From: Porphyra umbilicalis
Taxonomy: Eukaryota > Rhodophyta > Bangiophyceae > Bangiales > Bangiaceae
NCBI GenBank assembly: GCA_002049455.2
Contig: KV918903.1
Location: 1 to 64,000, forward strand
Reading direction: 5' to 3'
DNA length: 64,000 nt
A program made the translations under genes and the position numbers. Under the pieces are notes generated by a model that was not told the origin of the DNA, searched no databases, and saw only the letters and a list, made by a program, of their open reading frames with translations. Below are positions 1 through 11,940 of the stretch, piece by piece; the stretch's first letter is position 1; each line of letters opens with the position of its first letter.

Positions 1-180
1 CTGGAGGCCCGTACCGGCGCCAAAGCTGTCGGTCGGCGCCGCGCTCGGAGTTGCCGACAATGATGGCATCACATCGGCCGTGCGGGCACCATTGTAGGAG
101 AGCGCGCGGAGCGAGTCCTTGTGGGCGCGCTCGTCGGCTGACGGCGCGGAGAACGGGGCAGTTCCGCGGCGACCCGCCAT
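1..180 (-). CDS. possible start of divergent accessory gene of transposon 1 (partial)
   Basis: A - strand frame opens with ATG at 180-178 and stays open for 60 codons to the left edge. It is Ala/Ser/Pro/Thr-rich, like the N-terminus of the 833-residue accessory protein in the second Plavaka-like element, and it has the same orientation and a similar distance (about 1.8 kb) from the transposase start. There is no clear residue-level similarity to that protein. Open frames of this length are common in such GC-rich DNA, so this is a suggestion from architecture only. Confidence 0.25.
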   Translation of the reverse strand, partial: MAGRRGTAPFSAPSADERAHKDSLRALSYNGARTADVMPSLSATPSAAPTDSFGAGTGLQ

Positions 181-1980
181 GACCGTGACGGAGGCGGGAG
201 GGGAGATGATTGAGAGCAGTGGGAGTGAGCGCTGTGATGAGCGAGGGAGGATTGCGCCGTTGGTAAGATGTGGGATGGTGAGACGGGCGGGACGGAAAAG
301 CACCGATGGTGCCGCACAAGTGGTGGTGGAGCAGCCACACCGCACTCCAACGATCCGGAACCGCACTACTAAGGCCTCTCCCCACAGCACGCATCGCCCA
401 CAAAATGGGCCGCCACGCGGCCCGCGACGTCCACACGGTACCTACCCAGCACTCACTCGGCAGGGCAACCAAACCTCCACGGTGCACTCCCCGTCTGGCG
501 GTTTCACAGAGGTAGCGGTTTTGGTATGCGTGCCCGCCTCATAGAGCGATTGTGACAACAAGCGTTCCATGCCCGCTCGGTGCCGAGATGGTGCCAAGCG
601 GAGCTTGGAAGAGCACGAATCGTCCTCTCGCCAACTAGTTAGCGGTCACAGCACCAAAGAGCCCCAGAGCACTACATCGGACCGCTACGTCGTGCATCCG
701 AGTCCAGCTCATTCAAACGCCTGCACAACAGGAGAGGGCGGGGAATTCCTGCCCGCCTCCAACAGCCTGACTCCCAACACGCAGAGCGCTAGGCACGAGC
801 GGGCAAGCACCGGTCATCATTCAGTATTGTCACACGGTAGCGTACAGTAGAACGGAAGCATGGAACCTCACCACCAGTAGGGGGAACGGGCCTCTCAAAG
901 CACGAAGGCCGAAGGCGGGAAGAAGAGGCGCGGGATCTCGGCAACTGAAGCAGCCACAACGGTCATTACCATCGGAGCTAGTCCACGAGCTGGCTGCAAG
1001 AATGGCATGGCGGTGTCGGCCTGTGCCGGCGACGGGCTCCGCTGCGGTGCTGGCGATCGTATGATCGAAGCGTGGCGCCGCCAGCGCAGTGACACGCGCC
1101 GGGCGCCGAGGTGATGTGAAAAGAGTGTACACCCTGCAGCGGCTACGTTGACAAGCTGTGAATTATCTAGATTATCAGACTGCCGGACCCCCCTCACACT
1201 GGCTGGAGCGCACAGTCCTGGGTTTACAAGTACACTTTACTCCCGCATAACTGCCAACTTCCTTGGCTGGATGTCGACAAGGCGGCTTGATTGCCCGATC
1301 GGTGGCTCTCAGTTGACAAGATTACAGAAGACCCGATCGTTGAAGGCGAGCCCTGCCGTCCGCATTGAGGATTTGAAACCGCGTGATCCGCAAGTCTGGC
1401 GAGGTCTCTTTCGCTGCCCTTCCCTGGTGCCTCGCTGCGTGTTCTCCCACGCTTGCCCTGGCTCTCACGGCCTCCTTTCACGTCTCGTTTGGCCCTCCGG
1501 CGCCGCAGACAACGCCGGGGTACGCTGACAGCTGGCTTACGGGCCGATGCAGACTCTTTTTGATGTTGACCAGACGGTCCTGTGGTGGAACAAAGACGGC
1601 AGGGGTACGCTGTTGTCGCTTCTGTAGTGCGCTGGTCGATGCCCGCGCGAGTGGGGCTGGCCTTATGTGCCCGCAGGCCCACCGAATGGCCAGTAGGGCG
1701 GGGGGGGCGTGCCACGGACGCACTGTAGCGCGCGGGGCTCCCCTGGTCCTTCCAATGTGCAACTGCTGACTGAGAGCTCTTACAAACAGACACTGAGTTG
1801 CATCTTGTTGTAGTCCTGTTCTGGCGACCTCCTCCGCCTTTTGCTGACTTGACCGAGTGCGACTCGCTGCCAGTTTTGACGAGTGCGACCTGCAATTTTC
1901 GTTGCCTCAGCGAAGGTGTGCGTCCTCGTCGCGACGTACGCGGCGGCCCCCAACGCACCCGTCGTCACCGGCAGGCAGTC
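181..1980. promoter_or_regulatory. divergent intergenic region of transposon 1
   Basis: No gene is supported here. A 21-bp motif at 1289-1309, containing CCGATCGGTGGCTCT, recurs with four changes at 19589-19609 in front of the other Plavaka-like transposase. It lies 692 bp before one start codon and 846 bp before the other. Conservation in an otherwise diverged spacer suggests a promoter or transposase-binding element; that role is inferred. Confidence 0.35.
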
Positions 1981-4900
1981 ATGCCGAGCGGGACCCCCTC
2001 CGCCGCGCCGGGCAGCTCGGAGGCGTCCGCCGCCTCGCCGCCGGACACGACTCCACCCACGCTTAAGCCGCTGTCCTGTTCGCTGTGCGATCGGCGCATT
2101 TCAAAGTACGAAGGGCTGTCGTGGCACCTCATGGCGATGCTCAAGACTGCTGTTCCACAGCCAGGTGGCGGCCTGCTGCCGCCGAACTTTGGAGGAGACG
2201 ACTCGGGGGGAGCGGCTGGGAGAAGCAACGCGAGCGGCGTCGTGGCAGCACGCCAGTCTGTACCGCGGCCGGCCCGACGTCCGCCGCCGCCGCCATCACC
2301 ACCGCCCCGTCGGGCATCCCGGCAACGCCTCCAAGATGGAGGTGGTGCTGATGACGGTGGTGACGGGCAACCGAGTGACGGTGCTGCAGATGAGCCTACA
2401 CCGCCGTCTAGTGCCGGCAGTGCTGAGGACTGGCCTGCCGAACAGCACGGCAACGGCGAGGCACCTGAGTTCATGTTTGAGTACACGGCGATCGGCGAGG
2501 CAATGACAAAGATGGACGCTCTCATTCAGATGACGCGGCGCGTGAGGAAGCCGACCGGTCCCGCGCGCAAGAAGAAGAAGACCTTAAACGGTAGCGCGCA
2601 GGCAAACAACGCCGGCTACGAGTACGCGACTGTGGCCGCGGAAGTGCGTCAACATTTTGAGGACCTCCACGACTGGGAGTCCAGGCTGCCTCTGGTTACT
2701 AGGCGCAAGAACTGCCGACCGGGACTGTTCAGTTCCTGCCGGTTGCGGTTGGTGGAGAGGTTCGCGCTCGAGTGTGGCGGGGGGGGACTGTCGCTCGCTA
2801 ACCAAGAGAAGCTGTTTAACTTACTAGACGCTTGGGATCGAACGAAGCCGGACATGCCTGTCGACGGTGGCCACTACCTCGGCATTCGAGACGCGGTCCC
2901 TTCGATCAACGCCTTTAAGAACGCCATCAAAGACTACCTTGACGACGCCATCGAGGATGAGGGGTGGCTTAAGGCGAACATAGCGGTGGATGGGGAGACG
3001 TACCAGGCCATCTTTCGTCCCGCGCTCACGGTGGGGTTGGAGCGCATGCGGAGGGCCAAGACGGTCAAGTTGTGGAGCGGTGGCAACCGTCCGGCACCTC
3101 CGACCAACGCGCGTGAGCACCCGATGGACGGCGACGCATTCTGAGAGTGCCAGTCTGCCGTCGACAATGAGAATGACGAGGACAGCTTTGTGCTCGCGTT
3201 TCACGCGTACAGCGACGCCAGTCAGTTGTCGGGCTCCGGTGGTATGTTGTCGTGCGGGGAGGGGAGACGCAGAGTCGGTGAGGGGCGTGCACACCTTTAT
3301 CTACTCGGGTGGCAATATTCGGTATGCGGCTCGATTTTTAACCTTCCAATCTTGTTTGTCGCGAATGTCATCTGTATCTGTCACGATTTTTTTCTTGCCG
3401 CGGCGGCTAGCCCACAACCTGTACCCATTGCGAGTCAGAGTTATCAACGAGGTCGAGGAAGAAGTGTGGCTCACGCTGGCGTATATCCCCATCGTCCGGC
3501 CAACCAAAGAGCCGGGGGCGGACGAGCGCGCTCGCAAGCGCCGCTCGGCCATCCTTCAGCGGGTGCTGTACCTGGTTTTTCGGTCAGCCATGGCAGCAAG
3601 TCACGTTGGCGTCAAGGTGCGCTTTGGAGGTCGCGAGCTGTTGTGCTTTCCGCGCTTGCTTTTGTACATCTGCGATTTGCCTGAGGAGAAAGGGCTGCTT
3701 TGTCTCAAAGGCGGGAAGACTGCGAAGCCCTGCTCCCTGTGTACCGTTTCGCACGAGATGGCCGCCGTACCCGAGGCGCTGACTGCGGAAGACCGGGACG
3801 CGCTCATGTTGCTGAAGGACCAAGCCGAGGCGACGAGCTTGCTGCTGCGCAGGGAAAGGCCGAGCCGCAGACTGATGCTCGAAAAGAGGCACAGCGCGCA
3901 CCCCGTCTTGCCGGCCTTGGCTGGAATGGCAGGCCTATCGACGGCCCCATTTCACATGTACAAGATGGTCGGGGTGGACGTGCTCCATGTCTTGGATCTC
4001 GGTGTCACGCGGATGCTTGTGCATCGGCTTGTGCGGGTTTATCCTCACGTGTGTGCTGCTGCGGGGTGCGAAACCGCACCTGGTGGCACCAAGGGGGTCT
4101 GCCGCGTCTGCAATCGGAGGTTTAACGTGATGGGACGAAGATGCAAAGCGAGCATGTCAGCACCAGGGTGCGTTTCTATTTCTTGCTCTCATCCACGAGT
4201 GTCTTGTCTGTTGTCCTGGTGGTGTGGGGCGCCTGTTTTGCTTCATTTTTTCACTGTGCTTCTCACAACCGGGCACTGACCGTGTCGCCTCTCTCTCGTG
4301 TTCGCACCTGTTAACTGGCACTTACTGGCTGCCTGTTGCCCCGCACTGCCATGATCACAGGTATGTTGAGGCCGCCAATGAGCTGCAAGCCGGCTTCACG
4401 GGAGAGGAGCAGCGTTTGGGGGTGTTCGTACTTCCCCACGCAGTCGCCAAAGTCTTTTCTTTCGGCCCCCGCAAGCAGGAAAGGGACTCTAGCTCCCATG
4501 ACAATGACGGCGGGGGCGAAGGCTCTGCCAAACCCAAGCCCCACTCGAGCAACAAGGACGCGGCGCGTGCCACCACCTCAAAGACAAGGGCGAAGTCGAC
4601 CAAGAAGCATGCCGCCCGTCGTCACCCAGTCGAGCCAGCAGCGCCAGATACCGGGGATAGTGCCGCCGCCGAGGTACCGGACCTCGAGTTTGGCGAGGGT
4701 GATGACGTTGAAGACGACCTGCCGCGCGGATTTACGTTTGACATCCACGCCTACAAGGAGGTGTGGGGAGACACACCCTACGAGGATTCTGTCACAGCAA
4801 TGTTCGCAGAGTATGCGGTCTTGTACGGCCGAGTCGCCCGCTGGACCACCTCCTCTGCCCCCCCGCCCATGACACTCGACGAGGCCTCAAGCCTGTCCAA

Positions 4901-5867
4901 GCATGCACGGACGTTCATCAAGGAGTATGTCCGCCCTATCTTGGGTGAAGTGAACACGCCGAAGATTCACAAGCTGTTGAGGCACATCTTTGGGGCGATA
5001 CGCCTGCACGGCAACCTCCGGAACTGCAACACAAGCAGTAATGAAGCTGGGCATAAGACAGACAAGCTGTCTTACAACCGCACCAATAAGATCATCAAGA
5101 CCTTTCCTGCACAGATTGCCCGGCAGTCGCAGGGCACGCAAGCTGTTCTGGCGCGCTTGGCCAACGAGGACGCCGTCTCCATCCGTGCTGACAAGCACCG
5201 CCGTCAGCGCCGCTCCCTTGCTCGGGGCGGCAAGCTGACATCTATGAACAAGCGTTCCATCCATAAGGTGCCGCGTATCCCCGTGGGGGAGCTCGCGCAG
5301 CGGCCAGGCCTCGGACGGCTGGCCTCTGTACTGGGGCTGAGCCCCAACGTGAAGATTCCCGTACTTGGGGAAGTGAGGTTCTTGGCGGAGCTGGACTGCG
5401 GGACGCGGCTGCGCCAAACGATGCGCGCGTCAATGAACTATCGCCGCAAGGGCCAATGGTTCGACGCTATCGTCTACACTGTAGTCGGAGAGGCGCCGGT
5501 GATTGATGCGAGCGGCAACTCCAAGGAGCCCCTCCACTACGGGGAGGTGCGCGCGCTGTTGCGCGATCGGGAGGAGGATGTGGCGATCGTTTGCGACCTT
5601 GATGAGGTCGACGTCGACGAGGGGTGCCCTCTGGGGCAGCGCGAATGCACGCGCCTCAAGTGGACGGTGCCACCGCCCGAGCAGGGCGACTGGTCGGTCA
5701 CAGCCGTCAGGATTTCCCGCGTGCGGCGGGTGATTCACGTCGTTGCTGACTTTGCGGAGCTGTCGGCGCGTCGAGGGGTCAAGGCCCTGCCGGCCAGATA
5801 CACTGCTTCGGTCACGGAGAGGAGGGATATGCGATACTATGAGAACGCTTTCTACCCGTGGGACTAA
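1981..5867 (+). pseudogene. Plavaka-like transposase, element 1 (three exons, one nonsense codon)
   Basis: Proposed exons are 1981-3241, 3411-4167 and 4361-5867. The two introns (169 and 193 nt) are GT-AG and keep phase. The ATG at 1981 precedes a degenerate C2H2 finger: C-x2-C and one His remain, and the last His is missing. A Pro-rich linker and a Lys/Arg patch follow. The core reads like Plavaka/CACTA transposases: an SDAS motif (likely first catalytic Asp) just before intron 1, then AHNLYPLRVRVIN, then an YIPIVRP strand, then ICDLPEE with PCSLC, then DVLHVLDLG (likely second Asp), a Cys knuckle CRVCNRRF, and SNEAGHKTDK (possible catalytic Glu). The gene is broken by a TGA at 3142-3144, where the second element's transposase has Arg; everything else stays open to the TAA at 5865. 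It would cut and rejoin transposon ends in the nucleus. Assignment of catalytic residues is by motif resemblance, not alignment. Confidence 0.75.
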
Positions 5868-6538
5868 AGATACACGCGCATTTGGTCGGTCCGTACTGCT
5901 CCCCTTCAATAGTCGAGCCTTAGCCAGAGACAGAGTCGATACTCTTGCCAACAGGATTCCTCCACACAGTTGGCCAGGGCCAGGCCGTACGGGCACGTAA
6001 TCCAGTGGGAGCAAACGCCAATGCGCTGTTCATCGTCAGTGGCAGGATTGACAACCCCTAGCCGGGCTGATAGTCCACGATGGCGGCTACAGAGGGGTTG
6101 GAGGCGGTCGGTGCCGCACGAACACGCCGCGGCTTCTCCGAGCACCTCAGAAAATGGCGTTAATGGACACAGGGTTGCCCCCGTCATGGAGCGAAGTGCG
6201 ACGACGGCAGAACGGCGGCAAGTGAGTCGCACAGATGCCGGGCGCTGGTGGCCGGGCGCTGGTGCTGACAGATCATAGAAGGATCAAAGACAGCTCCGCG
6301 GTGCACCCAGCCAATGGAATGGTGGAATAGAAACCATCTCGTGTCCACCATCGGACCCCGGCGAGTGAGACGAGAAAAAAACAAGTTAGCCCCCCGTCAA
6401 AGGACCCTCATCGAGAACTGGCTTCATCGACGGAGCACCATCGGAAAAGGCCACCCGATTAAGCCTCCCCGATCAAAAATCCGATGGCGATTCCCCCATC
6501 GGATTCGTCCGATGAGGGTTGTCCCCAAAGGAGACGAT
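5868..6538. repeat. 3' terminal region of transposon 1
   Basis: This holds no gene. It carries the subterminal CGATGG-rich stretch (about 6410-6515) and the terminal inverted-repeat motif at 6519-6538. The last element base is taken as 6538 because similarity to the other element's right end stops there. Confidence 0.5.
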
Positions 6539-7362
6539 GGATCCGGGTTTGTGTTGCCCGTTTGTTACGCCACAAACCCGGCGTCACACCGGTCAGAGAA
6601 TTCCGGGACATCAGGCAGGATATGGGTATGTGATGTCAATGAATGTAAGTACACAAGATAATTCAATATCTGCACTCCAATCTCAATCGTCCGCGGCTTT
6701 CTGTCCACCCGCTGGCGCACGTGTGTAGCAACATTGCTGAACGGCACGGGCGCTGCGGCGCGCACCGTGTGGCGACACGCACCACCGCGGGTGGAGAGAG
6801 TGACTAGAGGGGCGTGCCCACACCGCGGCACCCTCTGTGTAAGCTCACACAGCTGCATCTCCGGTTGGCGTATGACGCGGGATGGCCCCCGTCACCGGTC
6901 CCCTCACAGCGCAAAAAGGTAAAGAACGTACAGGCTGTAGCGGGAAGCGGTGTGGCCGCGTACAAATACGAAAAATCCGACTGTGTGAGCTGCTGCGTGC
7001 GGTGGGAGGAGGTGTGACCCGCGCAACTGCAGCGCAGCGGCTGCGGCCTCGGCCGACGTGCGGTGAGATCACTCGACACCCATTCCCTCGCCAATGCATC
7101 GGAAAACTCTTGCGTAACTCCGTCCGTGATCGATTCTAATTCTCCAGGCAGGCCATTCAGCCTGCCTCGTCACATGGCTCCGGCCGAGTGGCGCAAGCCA
7201 GGCATGCCTGGGATCGGCATGGGCAAGTTTAGCACGTGGCAGAATTCAGCCAACCAGCGTTCGACAACGCTTGTCACAAACACCGTCACAAACACGGACC
7301 CATGTCACGGAACGGGCCTAACCCACGACGCGACACAGAGGCTGTCGCACCGCACAAACCCC
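6539..7362. other. no gene seen
   Basis: Mixed-composition DNA between transposon 1 and the G-rich minisatellite. Short open frames exist on both strands, but none has recognisable motifs or a partner elsewhere in the window. I see nothing else to annotate here. Confidence 0.4.
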
Positions 7363-10300
7363 GCGGGGGGGGTTGCGGCTGGCCGCATCGGCGGTGGTGG
7401 CTGCCGCCGCGGCGATGGGCAAGCAACGGTCGCGGCGGTGGTTGCGGCGAGGACGATGGTGGCGTCGGTGTCAATGTCGGCGTCGACGGGTGGGAGGACG
7501 CCTGTCGCGGCAACGAGCCGCCGCAGCGGACGATGCCGCCATCACAGCGGTGATGGCGGGCGCCCGCGGCCGCGGCTGCTGCTGGCGACGGGGGTCGGCC
7601 GGCGGCAAGTCGGTGGGGGGGGAGGAACGGCACGCGATGACGGTGTCGGTTTTGGCGGGTGTCGGTTCGCGCGGGCGCTGCAGCCGCCCGGGCGCGGAAG
7701 CGCCGGCGGAGGTAGAGGGCCACGCGGCCGGCGGCTCGCCAACGCAGCCGGCGGCGGCGGATGGAGCGGGCGGTGAGGTCGCCCTGGCTGGGCCGCGTCG
7801 TCGGCGGCGCCGAGCTGCCGCGGCCGGCGGCGCCGTCGTCGCGGCGATAACGGCTGGCGGCCGCGGCCGCGGCAGCTGCTGGCAGCGAAGGACGGTCAGG
7901 GGCGAGTCGGTTGGGAAGGTGGGGTGCACGCGCTGGTGTCTGGTGGCGGCCGCGGCTGTTGGTGGCGGCGAGCGCGGGAGCGGCGGCAGGTAGGTCGGCG
8001 GGGGGGGGGCAGAAACGCTGGTCGCAGGCGGCGACCGCTGCTGCTCGTGGCGGCGCGAGGGGGAGGTGGCAGAACGTTGGCGTGGGGGGGGTGGCCCGCT
8101 TTGCAGGAAAGCGGAAGCCACGTCTGTTGGTGGCGGTGTGGGGGCGGCGCCGGCAAGTTTGTGTCTGGCGGGGGCAGCGTCCGCGGCTGTCGCCGTCGCC
8201 GCGGCGGCGGTGGAGGCAATTTGGTGGCTGGAGTGCCCGGCGGTGGCGGCTGTTGCTGCCGTCTCGGGGGAGGCGGCGGCCAATCGGCGTTGCGGGGGGG
8301 CGCCGGCAGCGGCTGTTGCTGCCGCCGCGAGGAGGGCTCATAGTTCGTGCGGCGGCGGAACGTCGGTTTTGCGTGGCGCAGTCGGCGGCGGCTGCTGCCG
8401 CCGCCGTGCCGGCGGCGGTAAGTCGGTATCGGGGGGTTTCGGCGGCGGCGGCTGTCGCCGCCGCCGCGGCGGAGGCGACGCCAAGGCGGCTTCGCGGGGG
8501 CGGGGCGGCGGCGGCTGTTGCTGCCGCCGTTGGGGGGGCAGCGGCACGTCGGTGTCGCTTGGGGGAGGCGGCGGCAGCTGTTGCTGCCGCCGTGACAGCG
8601 GCGGCAAGGCAGTCTCGCAGGGCGGCGGCGGCGGCGAATGTTGCTGCCGCCACATGGGGGGCGGCGGCAAGTCTGTGTCGGCGGGATGGGGCGGCTGCTA
8701 CTGGTGGCGGGGGTCGGGTGGCGGCATGTCAGCGGGGGGGGCGACACGGCACGTGTGGGTGGTGTCGGTGTCGGCGGGCGACAGCACGCGCGGGCGCTGC
8801 GGCCGCCTCGGCCTGGCGACGCCAGCGGAGGTCACGGGCCGCCGCGGCCCGCGGCTCGCCAATCCTGCCGGCGGCGCCGCATGGGGCGGGCGGTGAGGCC
8901 GCCCTGGCGGGGCCGCGTCGTCGGCGGTGCCGAGCTGCCGCGACAAGCAGCGCCACCATCGCGGCGAGGACAGCTGGCGGACGCGGCCACGGCAGCTGCT
9001 GGCGGCAGGACGCGGTCAGCGGCAAGTCGGTTGGGGAGGAGGGATGCACGCCCTGGTGTCTGGCGGCGGCCGCGGCTGGTCGTGGCGGCGCGAGGGGCGG
9101 CGGCGGCAGGTCGGTCGGTGGGGAAGGGACGGACGCGCCGGCGGCAGGCGCCGGCCGCGGCTGCTGGTGCCGTCGCTAAGGGGTGACGGCGGCACGTTGG
9201 CGGGGGGGGGGGTGCAGCACGTGCTGCCTACAAGCGTTGGCCGCGTCTGTTGGTGGCGGCGCTGGGGGGGCGGCGGCACGGCGGTGTCGGGGGGGGGGGG
9301 CGGCGGCGGCAGGCCGGTGTTTCGGGGGGGCGGCGGCCGCGGCTGTTGCTGGCGGCGCCGCAGCGACGGCGGAAAGTCAGCGTCGGCGTGGAATGGCGGC
9401 GGCGGCTGTTGCTGCCATCTCGAGGGCTGCGGCGGCAAGTCGGAGTCGGGGTGGCGCGGCGGCGGTGGCTGTTGCTGGCGGCGCGACGGCAGCGGCGGCA
9501 CGTCGGGGCCCGGCGGCCGTTTATGTTGCTGCCGGCGCCGGGCCGGCGCCGGCAATTAGGTATCGGGGCGGGCGGCGGCGGCGGCTGTTTCTGCCGTTGC
9601 GATGGCGGCGGCGACAGGTCGGTGTCGGGGGGGGGTCGGCGGCGGCGGCTGTTAATGCCGGCGCGGCTGCGGCGGCGGCGCGTTGCTCTCGGGGGGGGCC
9701 GGCGGTGGCGGCTTTTGCTGCCGTCGCGGTGGCGGCGCCCGCAAGTTTCTGTCCGGAGTGGGGGCGGCGGCGGCTGTTGCTGCCGTTGCAATGGCAGCAG
9801 CGACCGGTCGGTGTCGGGGGGGGGTCGTCGGCGGCGGCTGTTGCTGCCAGCGCGGGGGCAGCGGCGGCAAGTCGGTTTTGGGGAGGGGGCGGCGGCGGTG
9901 GCTGTCGCTGTCGTCGCGGCCGCGGCTGCAGCAAGCCGCTTGCGGGGGGGGGCAGCGGCGGCGGCTCTCACTGCCGTTGCGATGGCCGCAGCGACAGGTC
10001 TGTGTCGGGGGGAGGTCGTCGGCGGCGACTGTTGCTGCCGGCGCGGGGGCGGCGGCGGCAAGTCAGTTTTTTGGGGGGGCGGCGGCAGTGGCTGTCGCTA
10101 CCGTCGCGGCCGCGTCTGCGGCAGGCTGCTTGCGTGGGGGGGCAGCGGCGGCGGCTCTTTCTGCTGTTGCGACGTCGGCGGCGGCAAGGTGCTTACGGAG
10201 GTGGGCGGAGGTGGCGGCGGTGGCGGCAGAAGCGGGGGCGGCGGTGGCAAGTCGGTGTTGGGGCGGGGGCGGCGGCGGTGGCTTTTGCTGCCGGCGCGGC

Positions 10301-11940
10301 CGCGGCGGCGGCGAGCTGCTGTCGGAGGAGGGCGGCGGCGGCGGTTGGTGCTACCGTCGTGGCGGCGGCAGCGGCAGGTCAGTGGCATGGGGGGGTCCGC
10401 GACGGCGGCTGTTGCTACTGGCTCGGCTGCTGCGGTGGTATGTCGGAGTCGGGGGGGCGGGGCGGTGGTGGCTGGTGCTGCGGTCGCGGATGCGGCGACG
10501 GAAAGTCGGCGTCCGGGGTGTGGGTCGGCCACGCCCCGCGCTGGCTGCGCTACGGCTGGGGCGGCACCTCGGTGTCGGTGGGGGCGGAGGTGGTGGCTCT
10601 TGCCGTCGGCGCGGGGGCGGCGGCGGCAAGTTGCTGTCCGGGGGGGGCGGCGGCGGCGGCTGTTGCTGCCGTTGAGGCGGCGGCGGCGGCAGGACACTGT
10701 GGCGGGGTGGTCGGTGGTGGCGGCTGTTGCTGCCGTTCCGACGGCGTTGGCGGCAGGTCGGTGTTGAGGTGGCGGTGGCGGCGTCTGTTCTTGCTGCCGG
10801 CGCGGGGGCGGCGGCGGCAATTCGGTGATGGAGCGTGGTCGGTGGCGGCGGCTGTTGCTGCCGGCGCGGGGGCGCCGGCGGCATGTCGGTGTCAGGGGGT
10901 CCGGCAGCCGCTGCTGTTGCTGACGACGCGGCGTCATCGGTGGAAAGTTGCTGTCGGGGGGGGGCGCCTGGGGTGGCTGATGCTGCTGGTGCGGGGGCGG
11001 CGACGGCGAGTCTGTTTTGGGGGGGGGGGGCGGCGGCGGCTTTTGCTGCTGGTGCGGGGGCGGTGGCGGCATGCTGGTGACTGGGGGGGGTGACGGTCTC
11101 GGCTGTTGCCGGCTGTGCGGCGTCGGTGGCGGCAATTCGGTGTCGTTAGGGGGCCGCGACGGCTCCCATTGCTGGTGGTGCGGCAGCGGCGGCAGCGAGG
11201 TCGTGCCGGCGGGGGGCGGCGTCCGCGGCTGTTGCTGGCTCCGCCACGGCCGCGGCTGTCATTATCTGTCGGGGGTCGGGCGGTGGTGGTGGCTGTCGCA
11301 GCCGTCGCGGAGGCGGTGGCGGCAGTTCGGTGTCGCGGGAGGGCGGCGGCCGCAGCTGTTGCTGCCGTGTCGGCAGTGGCGGCAGCAGGTCGGTGTCGCG
11401 TGGGGGTGGCGGCCGTCGCTGATGCTGGCTGCACGGCACCGGCGGCGGCAACTTGGTGGCGCGGGGGGGCGTCGGCCGAGGCTGTTGCTGTCGGCCTGGA
11501 GGCGGTGGCGGCAGGTCCGTGTCGCGTGTGGGCGGCGGCCGCCGCTGTTTCTCGCTGTGCGGAGGGGGCGGCGGCAATTCGGTTTCTCGGCCGGGCGTCG
11601 GCCGCCGCCGTTGTTGGCTGACAGCAGCGGCGGCGGTACCTCGGTGGCGCGGGGGGATGTCTACCGCGGCTGTTGCTGTCGGCGGGCGGCGGAGGCACCT
11701 TGGTGGGGGGGGGAGTAGGCACGCGTTGGCGGCCAATGGCGGCGGGCGACGTTTCGGACGGGCGCCGCGGCTGCCCGGCTGCGGCCGCACCGGCGGCGGC
11801 AGACAATCCCCGCCGCCTGCGGCGCGCCGACCCGGCGGGTGGCTGCGGAAGGGGCCGGTGCCGCGGCCGCCTGGGCGCGGCCGCGTCGGTGGCTGCAACG
11901 AGCAGTCGTGCTGCCCGGCTCTGCCTTAGCGGCCACGACG
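7363..11940 (+). repeat. G-run minisatellite, ~60-bp degenerate units, ~75 copies
   Basis: About 4.6 kb of imperfect tandem units of roughly 59-65 bp. Each unit holds a GGCGGCTGTTGCTGCCG block, a GGCGGCAAGTCGGTGTCG-like block and a run of 6-9 G. Measured spacings of the TGTTGCTGCC block between about 8.4 and 9.9 kb are 59-65 bp. All G runs lie on the + strand, so this strand is dense in potential G-quadruplexes and the other in C runs. Because the units are about 80% GC, stop codons are rare, and long open frames appear in all six frames (up to 636 codons). Those translations are low-complexity Ala/Arg/Gly/Pro and I do not regard them as genes. Edges grade into ordinary sequence near 7363 and 11940. 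Confidence 0.9.

Larger units (their letters stand above)
1..6538 (+). mobile_element. Plavaka-like (CACTA-related) DNA transposon 1, left end outside window
   Basis: The element is defined by its transposase (1981-5867) and by a right terminal motif at 6519-6538 that reads, on the - strand, ATCGTCTCCTTTGGGGACAA. The same motif closes a related transposon at 24507-24527 and, in the opposite orientation, opens it at 15193. No matching left terminus is visible before the transposase, so the element probably begins left of base 1. By comparison with the second element, a divergent - strand gene is expected there, and a short open frame does run off the left edge. Several copies of a CGATGG-type motif sit just inside the right end, as expected of transposase-binding subterminal repeats. 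The two elements differ too much in protein sequence to be recent copies. The exact left boundary and target duplication are unknown. Confidence 0.6.

Noticed and set aside
7286-11093. Open frames of several hundred codons on both strands (up to 636)
   Set aside because: They overlap in all phases within the GC-rich minisatellite; the translations are repeat-encoded Ala/Arg/Gly/Pro with no domain.
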